From contig NW_004624743.1 of the NCBI RefSeq assembly GCF_000247695.1, forward strand, positions 3,370,156 to 3,434,155: 64,000 nucleotides of DNA, in the 5' to 3' direction. Positions 11,796-24,099 of the stretch are shown here, piece after piece. Below the pieces are notes generated by a model, which was not told the DNA's origin, did no database searches, and was given only the letters and a program-made list of their open reading frames with translations. Each line of letters starts with the position of its first letter. Within the stretch, counting starts at the first letter, position 1. A program made the position numbers and the translations under genes. The DNA comes from Heterocephalus glaber (taxonomy: Eukaryota; Chordata; Mammalia; Rodentia; Bathyergidae).

Positions 11796-13849
11796 TGCTA
11801 AACCAAACATTACTACAAAGGAGCAGGGACCTTGCTTTGGGAATTTACTTTTGAGGCAGTTCTTAGAAATACTTAACTTCAGAATTACTTCCCACATTGT
11901 AGGGTCAAGTTGGTCAGATTTCCATAAAACTGAGATCTGTACATTTGGAAGATGGAAAGGCTTTGGAAATATCCATAGAAAGGAGAGTGGGTTGGTGAAG
12001 GGGAAGAAAGGACAGAGTGGAGCATGGCCTCTTTGTTCCCCAGTCATGCCTGGCTTCTGATTCTCCAAGACTGATGAGCCATGAAGCGGAGTATTAGCTC
12101 TGTGCAGTAAGGGACAGCAGCCTCCTCGAGGGCACTGACTGCTCTTTGCTTGCTTACAGTCAGCACTTCCTTGGTGATTCAGAGGGGACATGGAAGGTGA
12201 CAGCTGCCTTCCTTTAGTGTAGAAGTCTGTTGGAAAGAGCTGAGTTCACATCACTGCAGAAGCAGCCATCCGTCCCAGAGCCAAATCCCTTTAAGATCCC
12301 CTTCATTCCCTTTGGCTTCTACATCCAGCTCTTAACACCCCGAAAACATATCTGAATTCATCCAGAGCATGAAGCTGTAAAAGCTTGCCATGAATTGGAA
12401 GACGTTTACTTCTTCAGTTTAAAACTTAAATCAACTGTTAAGAGTTGCCTTTCCAAAAGAGTCTGTATGTGGTAGGCTCGGCAAGCGTCCCTCCCCTCTC
12501 ACCAATTCGTGATAGTTTTCTAAGAACCAGTGTTCCTTAGCTTTATGCTTTTCGCCCTTACTATGTTGTAACCATGACAGTAATTACCAAAGCATTCCTA
12601 CTAGTTGGACATAAATCTTTGTTCTGACCTTTTGAGTCATTCGCAGAAAATTATCCTTTATTTTTTAAATCAAATAATTCATTTTGTATTGTGCACTTTA
12701 TTTTCCCATGGAAATGACTTTTTATATAACTTTTACTCTGGGGATATCCTGTATTGTGAGTACGCTGCTCTTGCCTTCAACTGCTCCTTCACTTTAGTTT
12801 TTGGAATTAATCACTTAGCACCCCATTGAAAGATTTGAGATCTCTAAATCACCAAAACACAGTGACTGCCATTTCTGTTGGCAGTGGGTAGATGTTCTCA
12901 TTTGAGATTGCTTCATAACAAACATTTCACAGAAGTGGAACTGTATTATGCCAAAACAATTGATTTCTTTTGGACACAACTAAAATAAGTTTCTGGTTTT
13001 AATATTTGCTAACAGCAAAGTGCTATTCTATGGAACATGACTTATTTACACAGTTACCACACAGCACATGCCATTTCATGCAGTAAGGCCACCATTTCAT
13101 GCCAAATGGTAATTTTTAATTCTATAGTATTTTAACATTTTTTGGATTGGCTACATTCATTCTTTGGACATTTCAACATTGAAAATTCATCATTATGGTA
13201 TTTAGTAATGGTTTGTATTAATTTTTCTGAAATGAATTTATTAACATTGTGGACCTTATGAAATGCCCAGTACTTTCTATTTATAGAAATCTGACTCATC
13301 CTTCTATCATAAATTTCCGTGTACATACACACAGTAGAAACTAAAGGAAGACTGTTGAATTGAATTTCAGTTGTTCATAGAGGAGTCTATAGAAACATAC
13401 ATTTGAAATGTATTACATTTGAATATATTTCATGTATTTGTAATACCATTTTATCCTTACATATAGACTCAAAATTGAATTTGTTACTATTTAACTCATG
13501 ATATCTGCAGCACAGTAAATACTCAAATGCTACTTATTAGTAATATTACTAGAAAAATGTTACAATGTTTAGACTTTTCCCCTACCGCATTCCTGTTTCA
13601 GCTCATTAGATTCATATTTATGGAAACTAAAAGCATAGATTTTGCTCTCATCCCATAATATTTGGGAAAAAATTTTAAAATTATATATTTTTAAACCACA
13701 GAATATATTAATAAGAATTATTAATAAGCTCACAAATATTAGACTACTAATAATTCATATTACTTTGATTGTAGTAAATAATCAAAAATAGTTTAATGAT
13801 GGCAGTATAGTAACAGTGGATTATCTGTTGATTAGAGTTTGTTTGTTTT

Positions 13850-14018
13850 CTTTGTGAGCCCAGGACTTCTCACTGAGGTACATACCCAGCCCTTTTTTTC
13901 TTTGAGACAAGATCTCACTAAGTCACTCAGCTGCCAGGGTAGGGCTTGAAACTGAGATTCTCCTGTCTCAGTCTCCCAGAGTGCTTGGATTACAGGTGTG
14001 CATCATCACATTTTGCCT
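13850..14018 (-). mobile_element. B1-ID composite SINE
   Basis: Reversed ID part (cccaggacttctcactgaggtac) precedes a reversed B1 part (gagacaagatctcactaagtc ... gattacaggtgtgcatcatcac). Same type as the copy at 2213-2403. Confidence 0.82.
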
Positions 14019-14059
14019 GATTATTGCTAAATTAAAACCTATATTAACCATTTTAAGTC

Positions 14060-14340
14060 TTTGGCCAATGATTATTAAGTGTCATTCATGCACTCTTTTA
14101 TCTGGCTAACAACTATGTTTCAGGAATTTGATAATGACATCATCAGATGTCACTCACTCATGGGACTTTCTAATTGTGAGTGGGCTGGTAGGAACCCAGA
14201 AAATACATGAAATTAAAAAGCAGTCAAGGTAAGTTTGGTTGGAACGAAGTGTGAAGAGGAAAATCAAGCAAGATGATGTAACACACAGTGCAGAGTGGAG
14301 GCTGAGGAAGGTTCTGTGTTTTCCCAAGCGGGCAGAGGAG
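14060..14340 (-). mobile_element. Probable L2 fragment
   Basis: Order of short matches (tattaagtgtcattcatgcac ... ctcatgggactttctaattgtgagtggg) resembles reversed L2. Low certainty. Confidence 0.35.
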
Positions 14341-15224
14341 GGTCCCTGAGGTCCACTTCTGGGGACTCACTTTGAACACAGCATCCTCCTAACTGGCTCA
14401 TGTGCGAAGATACAGACACAGCGTCGAGGAGTGATTTTTCAGAGAAATAGGCGTATGAAGCATATCATGATATCATGGTTCATAAAGTTAAAATATAATC
14501 TAGTTTCCAGACCAACTCACTACAATTCTATTTAGTCAATATTATGAATGAATTAAAACAGTGAGATTACAGATGTTCTAAACCGAAAGCTTAAATAAAG
14601 ATTGTCCTGCAGTGAGTTACCCCCTCCCCTAATCCTTTTTGGATTTTTGACCAGCTTTAAATGTTCTTTCCAAAAATGTAAAATATATTTCTTCTACTTT
14701 ATCGATAAGTTGATCATTGCTCTCTTCCTTTGAAACAATCTTGGAGGTAGTTTGCAACTAAAACAGATAAAACCTGCACAACAGCAGTGACTTGAAAAGC
14801 AAGAGTGGAGCCAACAAATAAGAGAAAAATGTCTTTCTCAGAAAATCTTTAGTTTTTAAAAATATAAACCTTAATTAAGATCTTTGTACTCTTCAATGGA
14901 AGTCCAAATTTGTTACATTTCTCTCAAGGTCTATGAAGTAGTAAAGCAATAAAATTATAAATTTGTTCCATTAAAAGAAATTTGTTTTTACTGATTTTGA
15001 TTCTTCAAAGATACTGCTAACAAGCCTCACCGTATGGAGACCGCCAAGCAGCAGTGAACCATGTCGGATGGAGAAATCACAGACTGTGCCCACACATAGC
15101 CTCCCTCTGTATCAGGACTCACTGAAACCCCAGGGTAAAGTAATTCTGACAAGATTCCCAGCAACTCGGTTTAAGTATGCAGCAGAAGATTCTTTCAGGA
15201 TCTTACAGAAGCATGAGAAAAAAG

Positions 15225-16115
15225 CATGAGGCCCGGTATTGGGGTGCAGCCAGACGGAGTCTCTAGAAAGAGGATCGTGGGCTGTGAAGAGGGTCCTGGT
15301 GACACATCAAGCTTGAGATAAGCAGGCTACAACAGGAAGGGCCTTGCAGGCAATGGGAAGGCTTTAGGGCCTTAGGTCAAGATTGACACAATCAGATTTC
15401 TATTTTAAAAGATCACTCTGGTAAATGTGGAGAGTGGAGCCAGAGCCTTGAAAAGGCAAGGAGAGTGTTTAGAAGGCGTCACAGTCATCCAGTGGCAGGA
15501 TGGGGGTTGGAACCACGATAGGAGCAGCTGAAACACAGATAAGAGGACATGGTTGAACTATTTAGGATGTAGAGTTGATAAACATCCATGACTGAGTGAA
15601 TGAGTTGGTAAGGACACAGGAAAAACAAAACCAAATCAAGGACGACACCAGAGTTTAATGGACAGTTTCGGTGACTGGAGATGAGGCAGGTTTTCTGGGA
15701 AATGGCTGAGTGTAGTTTAAAATAAGGCACATTTGAGTAGCTTCAGAGACTCCCAGGAGGAGACTCCAGGGGAGAGCTTGGGACAACAGGCCTTTGAAGC
15801 TCAGCACACTATCTGGAGGGAAACAGACGCGAAGTGCTCAGCATCCTGCAGGTGCGTGTGGCCATGAGCGTGCTTGAGGCCACGCAGGGCGAAGACGTGG
15901 AGGAAGAAGAGGCGCTGAGGACAAGGGCGCCACCAGCCAGGGGGGCAGCACCAAAAAAGGAGCCCGCAAAGGACACGATAAGGAAGCGAGGGCCGGAGGA
16001 TGAAAGCCAGGCGACTTGGTGTCACAGACGACGTGCCAGGGCAAAGAAAACAAAAAACGTGGCAAGTCCTGTGGCTTTGGGAATGAACACAATCACAGTG
16101 GAGAAGGAAATGTAA
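15225..16115 (-). mobile_element. Long L2 copy, GC-rich at one end
   Basis: Reads as a reversed L2 over nearly 900 bp: gggccttgcaggcaatgggaaggc, ttaaaagatcactctggtaa, cagtcatccagtggcaggatg, aaatcaaggacgacaccag, and further on aaaggacacgataaggaagcgagg and ggtgtcacagacgacgtgcc. From about 15830 it holds many CpGs (gaagacgtggaggaag, caagggcgccacc), unusual for such an old repeat. Its frames are not coding. Confidence 0.72.
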
Positions 16116-16164
16116 CATTGCGGGACTAGAGGAGAGATTTTGAAATCCGGAACATGAAAGGCAG

Positions 16165-16525
16165 TGAAGAATGAGTGTGCGAATGCCGCAGAAAGGACAA
16201 TTAACTTCAGAGGTTTTCTCCGGGCGCTCAGGACCTGGTCTTGTCTTGCGTCTCCATGTGCATCCTTTGCTACTGCCCATCCCGGACATTATTCCGCGGC
16301 TGTGTTGTTTTCAGTGGCTCAACTGCGCCGCATTCGTGCTCATTCTGGGCCTTTCCCCGGGCTCCTCCTTTTGCCCCACGCGCCTGCACTCGTGCGCCCC
16401 GGCACGGCACGCTCTTGCTTAGCCTTCAGTCTCGGCGCCACGTCCCCGCGTCGCAGCGTGGCCGCCCTTGCCGTGAACCAGCGCAGTGCTCAGCCTCCTG
16501 CAAGGTCACGGCCGGCTCAGGTATT
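16165..16525. promoter_or_regulatory. Intragenic CpG island
   Basis: A hand count gives about 31 CpG dinucleotides in 350 bp, near the number expected from base composition, whereas the rest of the window is strongly CpG-depleted. Dense patches are ctcgtgcgccccggcacggc and cccgcgtcgcagcgtgg. No repeat family was recognised in this block. Three overlapping open frames cross it, as is usual in GC-rich DNA, and none has a motif I know. It could be a promoter for a non-coding or unannotated transcript, an enhancer kept unmethylated in the germline, or the 5' end of a retrocopy. Confidence 0.65.
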
Positions 16526-17177
16526 CCACCTCTTCCAGGTGGTTAGTGTCGCCTAGGCAGGAAGCACTTGTTACCACAGCATGTCCTCCCTCAGCTGTGT
16601 ACTGCTGGGAGCCCTGAGGGTGGAGAGTGGGTCCCTGAGGAGTCACAGAGAAAGACACCAGGGCGGAGTCGGAGGAATGGGAATTCGTCTTCTGAGGTAA
16701 CAAGCGCAGCTCTTTCCCCTAAGTAAGAGGCAAGGACAGGAAGTGGTAGAAACCTACCCACTTCTGTCCTTGAACATGCTGGGGTGGGGTGTGTTGGGGA
16801 GGTTCATTTTGGGGTAGGGGCAGCAGAGAATGCCTTGGGACCAAATGGAGCTCTGACTGACATGGGCTGGCATGTTTAACATCTTCAGATTTTGAGCATC
16901 TGCTCCAACTTCTTGCTTCTGCTTGTAGACTGACTTAGCTTCTCTGTTCTCATGGCAGAAGCCTTCGGTGGCCCCAGATTTATAGGAACGCACCCTAACC
17001 AGCCCTGAGTTCTGTAGTTCCTCATTCACAGAAGGGTAGGTGGGCTTCAGTCATCTTTATAGGGTTTCTCAGGGAGCAGAATAATTTACCACTGGTCTAC
17101 TCTGCCACGGGGACTCCTTAGATACAAACAGAGCAGCTTAGATTGTGATGTGATCCATTATTTAACAGAAGAATTTA

Positions 17178-17338
17178 GAGCTAGGTGTGGTGGCATACAC
17201 CTGTGATCCCAGCCCTCAAGAGGGGAAGGCTGAGGCGGGAGGATCACTGAGAGTTCAAGGCCAGCCTAGGCTACATAGTGAGTTCAAATCCAGCCTGAAC
17301 TACATAGCAGGACCCTGTCTCAAAAAAAAAAAAAAAAT
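17178..17338 (+). mobile_element. B1-type SINE with A tail
   Basis: B1 head (agctaggtgtggtggcatac), core gaggctgaggcgggaggatc, internal duplication (ccagcctaggctacatagtga / ccagcctgaactacatagca), end gaccctgtctc plus A15-16. Confidence 0.93.
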
Positions 17339-18278
17339 TAAGGAAGCCATAATTATCCTCTAATTAATAGAATGTAGATATTTGATCTGGAATTTGACAC
17401 TAAATTAGGTGGCAAAGTCATTCATCTGCTAATGTGTTAAAGGAGAAGATGGCGATAAAGGGTTGGAAAATCTTGATAAAAGGGGCTTTCAAGTGAAAAA
17501 AAAGATTCCTCCGAGGAGAAGCTAATTACAGTGATAATACATTTGCACCACTTCTCCATCAGCTAGTGCTCATTTGCCAGGTTGTAGAAAGGAGAAGGCA
17601 GATGTTTACGTTGATTTGGACTGAGAAGGCTGGGCTTGAGCATGTTGCTAGGAGTGTGGGTGGAGGCGGATTCTGTGGAACCTGAATTATAGAGAAGCTC
17701 TCTGGCAGGCAAAGGTGGGCTTTAGAAAACAGGAGGTCATAGTATAGGAGAGAGTACGGTCATAACAGTGCGAGAACAAGAGAAATACAGCTTGTGAATG
17801 AAGATTCAAAGCCAGTACATGAAAAGAAAAGACAAGTCTATGCTAGGACTAGGCCTTTTAGAAATTCACAGCGGCCTCAGTTACCTAAGGAGTGTTCAAG
17901 AGCAGGTCCAAAATTCTGTATCTAGAGAGTTATCAAGTTTATTTTTTAGTTTTACAAAAAATGCCAAGAACTTTCCTGTTTACTTTACATGTGATTTTCC
18001 TTTATATTATTTGTAACTACAGGGACAAACCTGTGGAATAGCACTTTTCATTATTGTCTATTTGTATGCTATAATGTGTTGGCCAAAAGTAACAATTTTG
18101 CTTTCAACATAATCAATCCTTAGAAGTTGTTATAGATGGTATCTGCCTGGACAGCATTAGTTTTTTTTCAGGAGGTTATTTTTTGCTTCCTGTTTATGAA
18201 AGAGCCATGCTATCACGCTATAAAAGGACTCTTTTATAAATCTGTTGTTGATGTTGTTACATCAGTAAGGGCTATATT

Positions 18279-18368
18279 AGTCAACTTTCCATCACTGTAA
18301 CAAATACCTGACATATGTCAACCTAAAAGGAAGGAAGGTTTATTTTGGCTTCCAGTTTCAGAGGTTAT
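18279..18368 (-). mobile_element. Truncated MaLR-type LTR end
   Basis: tagtcaactttccatcactgtaacaaatacctgac then ggaaggtttattttggcttcca is the reversed 3' end of a MaLR-like LTR; the remainder is missing. Confidence 0.65.
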
Positions 18369-18854
18369 ATCAACAATAAATATGCTGTAGCCATAGCAAA
18401 TAAACTAAAAGTAGAACTAGTTCACCTTATCTCAAACACTATGTGATTTTGTCTCATTTAAATTTTTATCTTATCAAAAGTATAAATGTATGTTAATTTT
18501 ACAAGTCAAATAGTTTCTACAAAGCTTGGAATGAAAAATGACATCCCTGTACCCTATCCTTCTCTGTCCTAGATTCTACTCTCTACTCTTTTTGCCAATT
18601 CTTATTTGCCTTTGTGTTTCTAAATAACTGGCTTATATTTCTATTTATCCTTTTAAAACATGTTATCTGTTACCTTTTAATTAGGAAAGATGAGCAGTTA
18701 GCATTGTTAATTATCACCCCTCCAACAAACTTTTATGTTTCCCCGTAACTTCCCAATGTAGTTATAGCTTAATTTTTTTTAACCTTAATTTTTAGTTATG
18801 ATAATATTGAGTATCTGTATCCTTATGACTCTTTTAAGTATTACAACATTAAGG

Positions 18855-19255
18855 GCTGTGTTAGTTAGTTTTTATCATTGTAACACACACCTGAGATGAC
18901 TTAGCTTGAAAGGACTAAAGGTTTGTTTTGACTTACAGCTTCAGAAGTTTCAGTCCACGGTTCCTTGACCCAGGTACTTGTGCTAATGGTGGCCTAGATG
19001 GTGATGGTTGGTGTGCATAGTAGAGGAGGCCTGTTCACCTCACGTGGGCAGGAAGGAGAGAAGGAAGGGGCTGGGGTTCCTATATTCTCTTTGAGGTTAT
19101 AACCCCAGTAACCCACTTCCTTTTACTGGGTCTCACCTCTGAAACTTCGCCCGATCTCTTAATCATTCCACCACTGTCAAGTCATGTCATGAAGGAGAGG
19201 CCAAGCCTTTACCACATGGCCTTTGGGTGACACTTCCTATCCAAGGGATAGAGTG
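18855..19255 (-). mobile_element. MaLR-type solo LTR
   Basis: Begins tgttagttagtttttatcattgtaac and continues with aggtttgttttgacttacagc, gttcacctcacgtgggcagg and ccaccactgtcaagtcatg, ending near acacttcctatccaagg. Reversed MaLR layout, related to the piece at 18279. Confidence 0.75.
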
Positions 19256-20524
19256 CTATGATTATATTCCCTTCCTTAGAAAACTTTCTAGAGTTTTGAA
19301 AAATAAACGTTTATACATCTTTAATTTAAATCCCAATTTTCTGACAGAATTATTACTTTTCTTGTAGTGTGTAGAGATATATAATGTATTAGTTGTTTTT
19401 TTATGCCTGTGACTCATTTCTAGTGGAATTCCCTATCCCCATCACTTAGAAGGGATAAATTTTGAAGCCCGCTCTGCAGCTCTCTTAGTATATCGATGAG
19501 GTCTAATCAAGAAACTATACCTCATTGTAGGTACTGCAGCAGAGGGCTTTAACATAGGGAACTCCTGGGAGAATGGGAATACCCAAAAGGAAACGCAGGC
19601 CAGCAGAGAGTAAGATTACAGGTAGAGGTCACCACAGCAGAGCTGTGGGGACAAAGCGAGAAGACTGCTGTTGAAAGAGCCAGAGTGCTTAGAGGAGGTG
19701 CTCTGTGGAGCTCACGCTTGGCCTTGTGCATAAGGGAGTGCTGCCTGGCTGTTGGTGCTAAGTCAGAAACACAGCAGAGGTGCCTCCAGTGCTAGCTTGT
19801 AGACTCCTGAGGAGTGGCTGTTGCTTACTGTCCTCTCTGAGGGTTGCAGCAGGTCAAGTCTGGGCATACCAAAAGAAGTGAGAAGTTAAAGCCAAATATC
19901 ATTGCAAGAGGCAGTGCTGATGAATACTGGAAAAGAAAAAAAGAAAAAGAAAACCCCTCCCATTCATGAAGAAAACCTCTTTTTCATCATCTTAGCTTTT
20001 GGTCTTTAGTATGTCCTATTGCTAGAATTGAAGGGAAAGCCAAGTGACCCTGGTTTCTGGGAAATGCTCTGCAGGAGCCAGGCTCCAGCACTTCTGAACA
20101 GCATGTGGAAGGGCTGACAGGGACTGAGAGATTCCAGGACACTCTATAGCCTGCCACACTCAGAAACCTTACTGTGCAAATTTGCACTTCCATGTGACAT
20201 GGCAGTCACGACTTCTTTCTGCTGCCTAAGAAGACGGAAACTGGTTTCCTTCAGAGATGTTTTCATACTGATCCACAAAGGGAAACTCACAGGGTTCAAT
20301 TCCTTGTGTATTAATTTATCTTCTGATTCAAGAAAAAAAAATCCACCTAAATATTGTGAAACCTAAGTCTAAATTGTAAAACTACCAACAAAAATTCTTT
20401 ATTAAAATAATACACGGAAGAGAGGAAGGAGGACAAATGAAATTAGCTAGTATGTACCAATCCCTCATCTATCATTTTGAAAATTCTTTTTTGTACTAAA
20501 TTTTGTTTTTCTCTGACCCTGTGA

Positions 20525-20862
20525 TGCTATTTTTCAAATGTTTGTGTCCTCTCAAAACTCTCCTCCTGAACTCAGTATTCAGTATGATAAGGTCAGTGAG
20601 TGGGTTTGGGGAGAGGATTAGGACTAAAGCTTGCGCCCTCATCGAAGAGGCCTGAGGGGACTGGCCTGTCCCTTGTCTTTTCTTCCCAGTGGGGATACAA
20701 CACAGAGGCATGGTCTATGAGGAACAGCCGCTCATCAGACCCGGGTGTGGGGAGGCCTTTATCTTGGGTTTCCGGGCCTCTAGAACCGTGAGCAGACAGA
20801 TTTGTGGTTTACATTACTCAGTCCAAGGTATTTTGTCATAACATCCTGAATGGACTAAGACA
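20525..20862 (+). mobile_element. MLT1-like LTR
   Basis: caaatgtttgtgtcctctcaaaac ... gggcctctagaaccgtgagcag ... ggtattttgtcataacatcctgaatggactaagacac: the right-hand landmarks of an MLT1-type MaLR LTR on the + strand. Confidence 0.8.
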
Positions 20863-21521
20863 CATGTTTTCCTTTTCTTGATGTATTCCATCAGACTGGT
20901 AAAATACATTCTCACATAGCTTCTTGTCTGAATGTGTCTTTATCATTCTAAGGCATTAATTCATTAACTTCTGGAATCCAGTACTACAGTAGAAGCCCAG
21001 TGCCATTTTAATTCTTGATATCTGCATGGAGCCCATTTTATTGCCGTGGCAGCTTCTACAAGCCTCTTCCTGTCCAGAGTTCTGAAACTCATTGATGCTA
21101 TGACTTGGTACGATTCCTTTTCTAATGGTGTGCTGGGTCTCCAGTAGACCTTTCTGCCTAGAAATTTACATCTTTCAGTTCGTGCATTTTAAACATTTCT
21201 TATTAAATTTCATCTTCTATGTTTTGTCTTCTCTTTTGGTTAACTTCCTTAGGTTGATTTTAAACCTCCTCGACAGATCCTCTGATTGTATTGCGGTTTC
21301 CCTCCTGTTTTCCTTCTCTGTGTAGTGTGTGCCTGTGTGTGCGCGTGCATATGTGTGTGGGTGTGTGCTCCTTCCCTTGGCCCATCAAGCCACTAGGTGT
21401 GATTGCAGCTAAGGGCCCGACTGTGCGCAGCAGTGCACTGTCCGGGGAGTCAGCTCTACACGGATTTTACCCTGTTCAAGTGTCCTCCAGTTTCTTCCTG
21501 CTTTTCTGCTTTCAGTGATTG

Positions 21522-21611
21522 TTTTTTTTTTTTCATACCAGGATCGGGGATTGAACTCAGGATCTTGTACTTTCGAGGCAGGCGCGGTGCCACTGAGCTA
21601 AATCCCCAGCC
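21522..21611 (-). mobile_element. ID-type tRNA-like SINE
   Basis: T run of 14 (reversed A tail), then cataccaggatcggggattgaactcagg ... actgagctaaatccccagcc. Confidence 0.9.
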
Positions 21612-21639
21612 TTCAACCATTCTTAATCCCTTGAAATAA

Positions 21640-21722
21640 TGTTTTCCCTGTTGGTTTGTTGTTTTTGTTTTTGTTTGGTCCTAGTGCCAGGATGACAGGT
21701 GTGCACTCTCACACCAGGCTTT
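21640..21722 (-). mobile_element. B1 head fragment
   Basis: Reversed B1 start: tgccaggatgacaggtgtgcac and tctcacaccaggct, preceded by T/G-rich sequence. Confidence 0.55.
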
Positions 21723-21773
21723 GGTGTTAACTTTTAATAATGTTGTACATTTTTTGTAAGAAAATTCGATTAA

Positions 21774-21863
21774 GGGGCCGGGGATTTAGCTCAGTGGTTT
21801 TGCCACCTGCTGCGCAAGCACAAGGACCTGAGTTCGATCCCCGGTACCCAAAGAAAAAAAAAT
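21774..21863 (+). mobile_element. ID-type tRNA-like SINE
   Basis: Full-length + strand copy: gggccggggatttagctcag (A box), gcaagcacaaggacctgag, ttcgatccccggtaccc and an A-rich tail. Flanking duplications AGAAAATTCGATTAA (21759-21773) and AGAAAATTCAATTAA (21864-21878). Confidence 0.95.
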
Positions 21864-23332
21864 AGAAAATTCAATTAAATGTGTCCTCACTATACAGCAT
21901 GCTCTCCAGTGTTTCTTAATCCCATCAAAAATAGATGGCAATTTTTATATCAGATATGTAGTTATCTTATTTAAAAAATCTTGAAAATTTAAAAATTTTT
22001 TTCTATTTCTAGGTGAATAGGAGAATAAAATAAATAAATATTGTTTTTTATATAAGTATTCTGGATGTAAATTTGTTTTGGAGAGATTTGGCATTAAATT
22101 ATAGTAAATAAAAGATTTTTTTAGTATTCATAGTAAATACTTTTGAATGAAAACACTGTAGAAGATCTTTTAGTCCATAGTTTTAAAAAGATAACTATTA
22201 ACTTCTAAAAAATTCTTTAACAATAAATTCCTAAAATAAAAATAAAATTAGTATTTTAAGTCTATATTTTATTATTTTACTTAAAGTGGAAATTTAGAGA
22301 TATTTGTTTTTTTAAGAGTTTTTAAGGGTCATCAATTTTGAGCTTATTGATGTGTATGGTAACTGGTAATAGAATTGTAGTTAACACAGTAAGTTTTCTA
22401 TGAAACGCTTCTGTTTCTCAAACATTTCTAATGTCTATGTGATACTTTTTAATTATTCATGAAGTTTCGTAGATCAGGGGAGTTCAGTGGTTCTTTAGGG
22501 AGACAGCAGTGTGGGTTTTTAGCCTAAGTATCTGACATTATTTAATGAGAGAAAGCCAGAATCTTATAGTCCGGCAAAGAAAAGATGTAACTGTTTTAAT
22601 TTTCCTGGATAATGTTATAAGACCTCACTAACTGTTATTAAACAGGGAAAACTGCTTTAAATTCAGAAAAAAGAGATGGCCCATGCCACTTCATCTCCTC
22701 TTAAGCTCTATTTCCAGAATGTCCGAGCTGATGATTCGCCACATTGTAACTCCGTCCAGTGTTTGCTTGTTCACTGTCTCTGTGAGCAACAGCAGCTACG
22801 CAACAGAAACAGTGAGCTAAGTCCTGGGGCGCTTCTTCTCTGTCCCAGCCGCTCTGGAATGCTACTGTGCTAAAGCAATCAAACGATTTCAAAGGGCAAA
22901 TCAAATTCGAACTAAGGAGAGTAGATTTCTAGGTGTTATTTTTGTTTATTTGCAGATTCCTTCCTGAGCTGCCTTTAGATATTGCTCACAGCCTCCCGTG
23001 GGACACACCATTACTTTACATGTTGAGATTACAAATGCTTGTTCAGGACACTGCTAGTAGATGTTAACATTGGGATTCTGAGGTCAAGACTTCGGAGGTT
23101 CCTGTGTACCACACAATTGTTTTGACAGAGACCAATGTGTCAACAATGATAATCAGGACTCAGTAGGCAATTACATTCATATTTCTACTCGTGGATTATT
23201 TGATAGTGTTATCCTGTGCAGGACAGAGGTTCTCATGCAAAACTAAGCAAGGGGAAAACTTAACCAAAGGAAATAAAAAAATCTTTAGATGAAAAAAACA
23301 TGCTGTCCCAAATGGAGGAAAATCAGTATTAC

Positions 23333-23438
23333 CGCTGGCCTCCCATATCCCTGGGCTTCAGCCGCAGACACCAAATGAGGTTTGGAAGCATTTGGGAAAA
23401 ATTCTGCCTGTACTAAGTATATGTAGACTTCTTTCCTA
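23333..23438. mobile_element. Tigger/MER2-like end fragment
   Basis: gctggcctcccatatccctgggcttc ... ttgggaaaaattctgcctgtac ... tatatgtagacttcttt matches the left end of MER2-like Tigger elements. Confidence 0.65.
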
Positions 23439-23691
23439 TTCTGATTCCCTAAACAGTTGTACTACACAAATTTAATTACACAGCATTCACTCTGCATTAG
23501 GTGTTTTAAGTAATCCAGGGACGATGTGAAGTATGCAACAGGGTGTTTTTAGGTTACACGCAAAGACTGTGCCATTTAATAGGAGAGACTCAAGCGTCTG
23601 CAGTTTGGTAACCAAGAGTGTCCTGGATGCCACCCCTATGTGTGCTGAGGGAGTTCGTATTGGGCCTGTATTAATTCTTCACACAATAACT

Positions 23692-23776
23692 CTTTTTTTT
23701 TTGGTACTGGAGATCGAACTCGGGACCCAGTGCTTGTGAAGCACAAGGCGGAACCACTGAGCTAAATCCCCGGCCC
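23692..23776 (-). mobile_element. ID-type tRNA-like SINE
   Basis: Minus-strand copy beginning with T10. Duplications TCACACAATAACT (23679-23691) and TCACAAAATAACT (23777-23789). Confidence 0.94.
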
Positions 23777-24099
23777 TCACAAAATAACTTTAAAATCAAT
23801 GTAATTCTAAACTGTAGTCCTAGCATTAAAAAAAAAAATCTATTAGTACCAGCTTCCAGCACTTTAAAATACTGCTTTACTAAGGTGTGACCCTGTACAA
23901 AAAGCAGTACACATTTAATGTATACATCTCAATGAGTTGGGAGAAAAATATATACCTGTGAAATCAGCATTTTTTAAAAGTTGGCATTCTTTAGTTTAGA
24001 TTTGCCTGACATTCTCCAAATTTTTGGAGACATCATTGGCAAAATTAGCCTCTTGTAGGAGTCTTTGCTTTTCGCCTGGAGTACAGTGAGTGGCCAAGA

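Noticed and set aside
11742..12191. 149-codon minus-strand open frame
   Set aside because: Begins past the LTR end and runs over unique DNA with no recognisable domain; no supporting context.
15801..16556. Several overlapping open frames of 80-160 codons on both strands
   Set aside because: GC-rich DNA has few stops; frames overlap on both strands and none shows a conserved motif. The base composition itself is reported instead.
21774..21850. tRNA gene candidate (A and B boxes present)
   Set aside because: Followed by A tail, flanked by target duplications and present many times; it is a SINE, and the cloverleaf is not intact.
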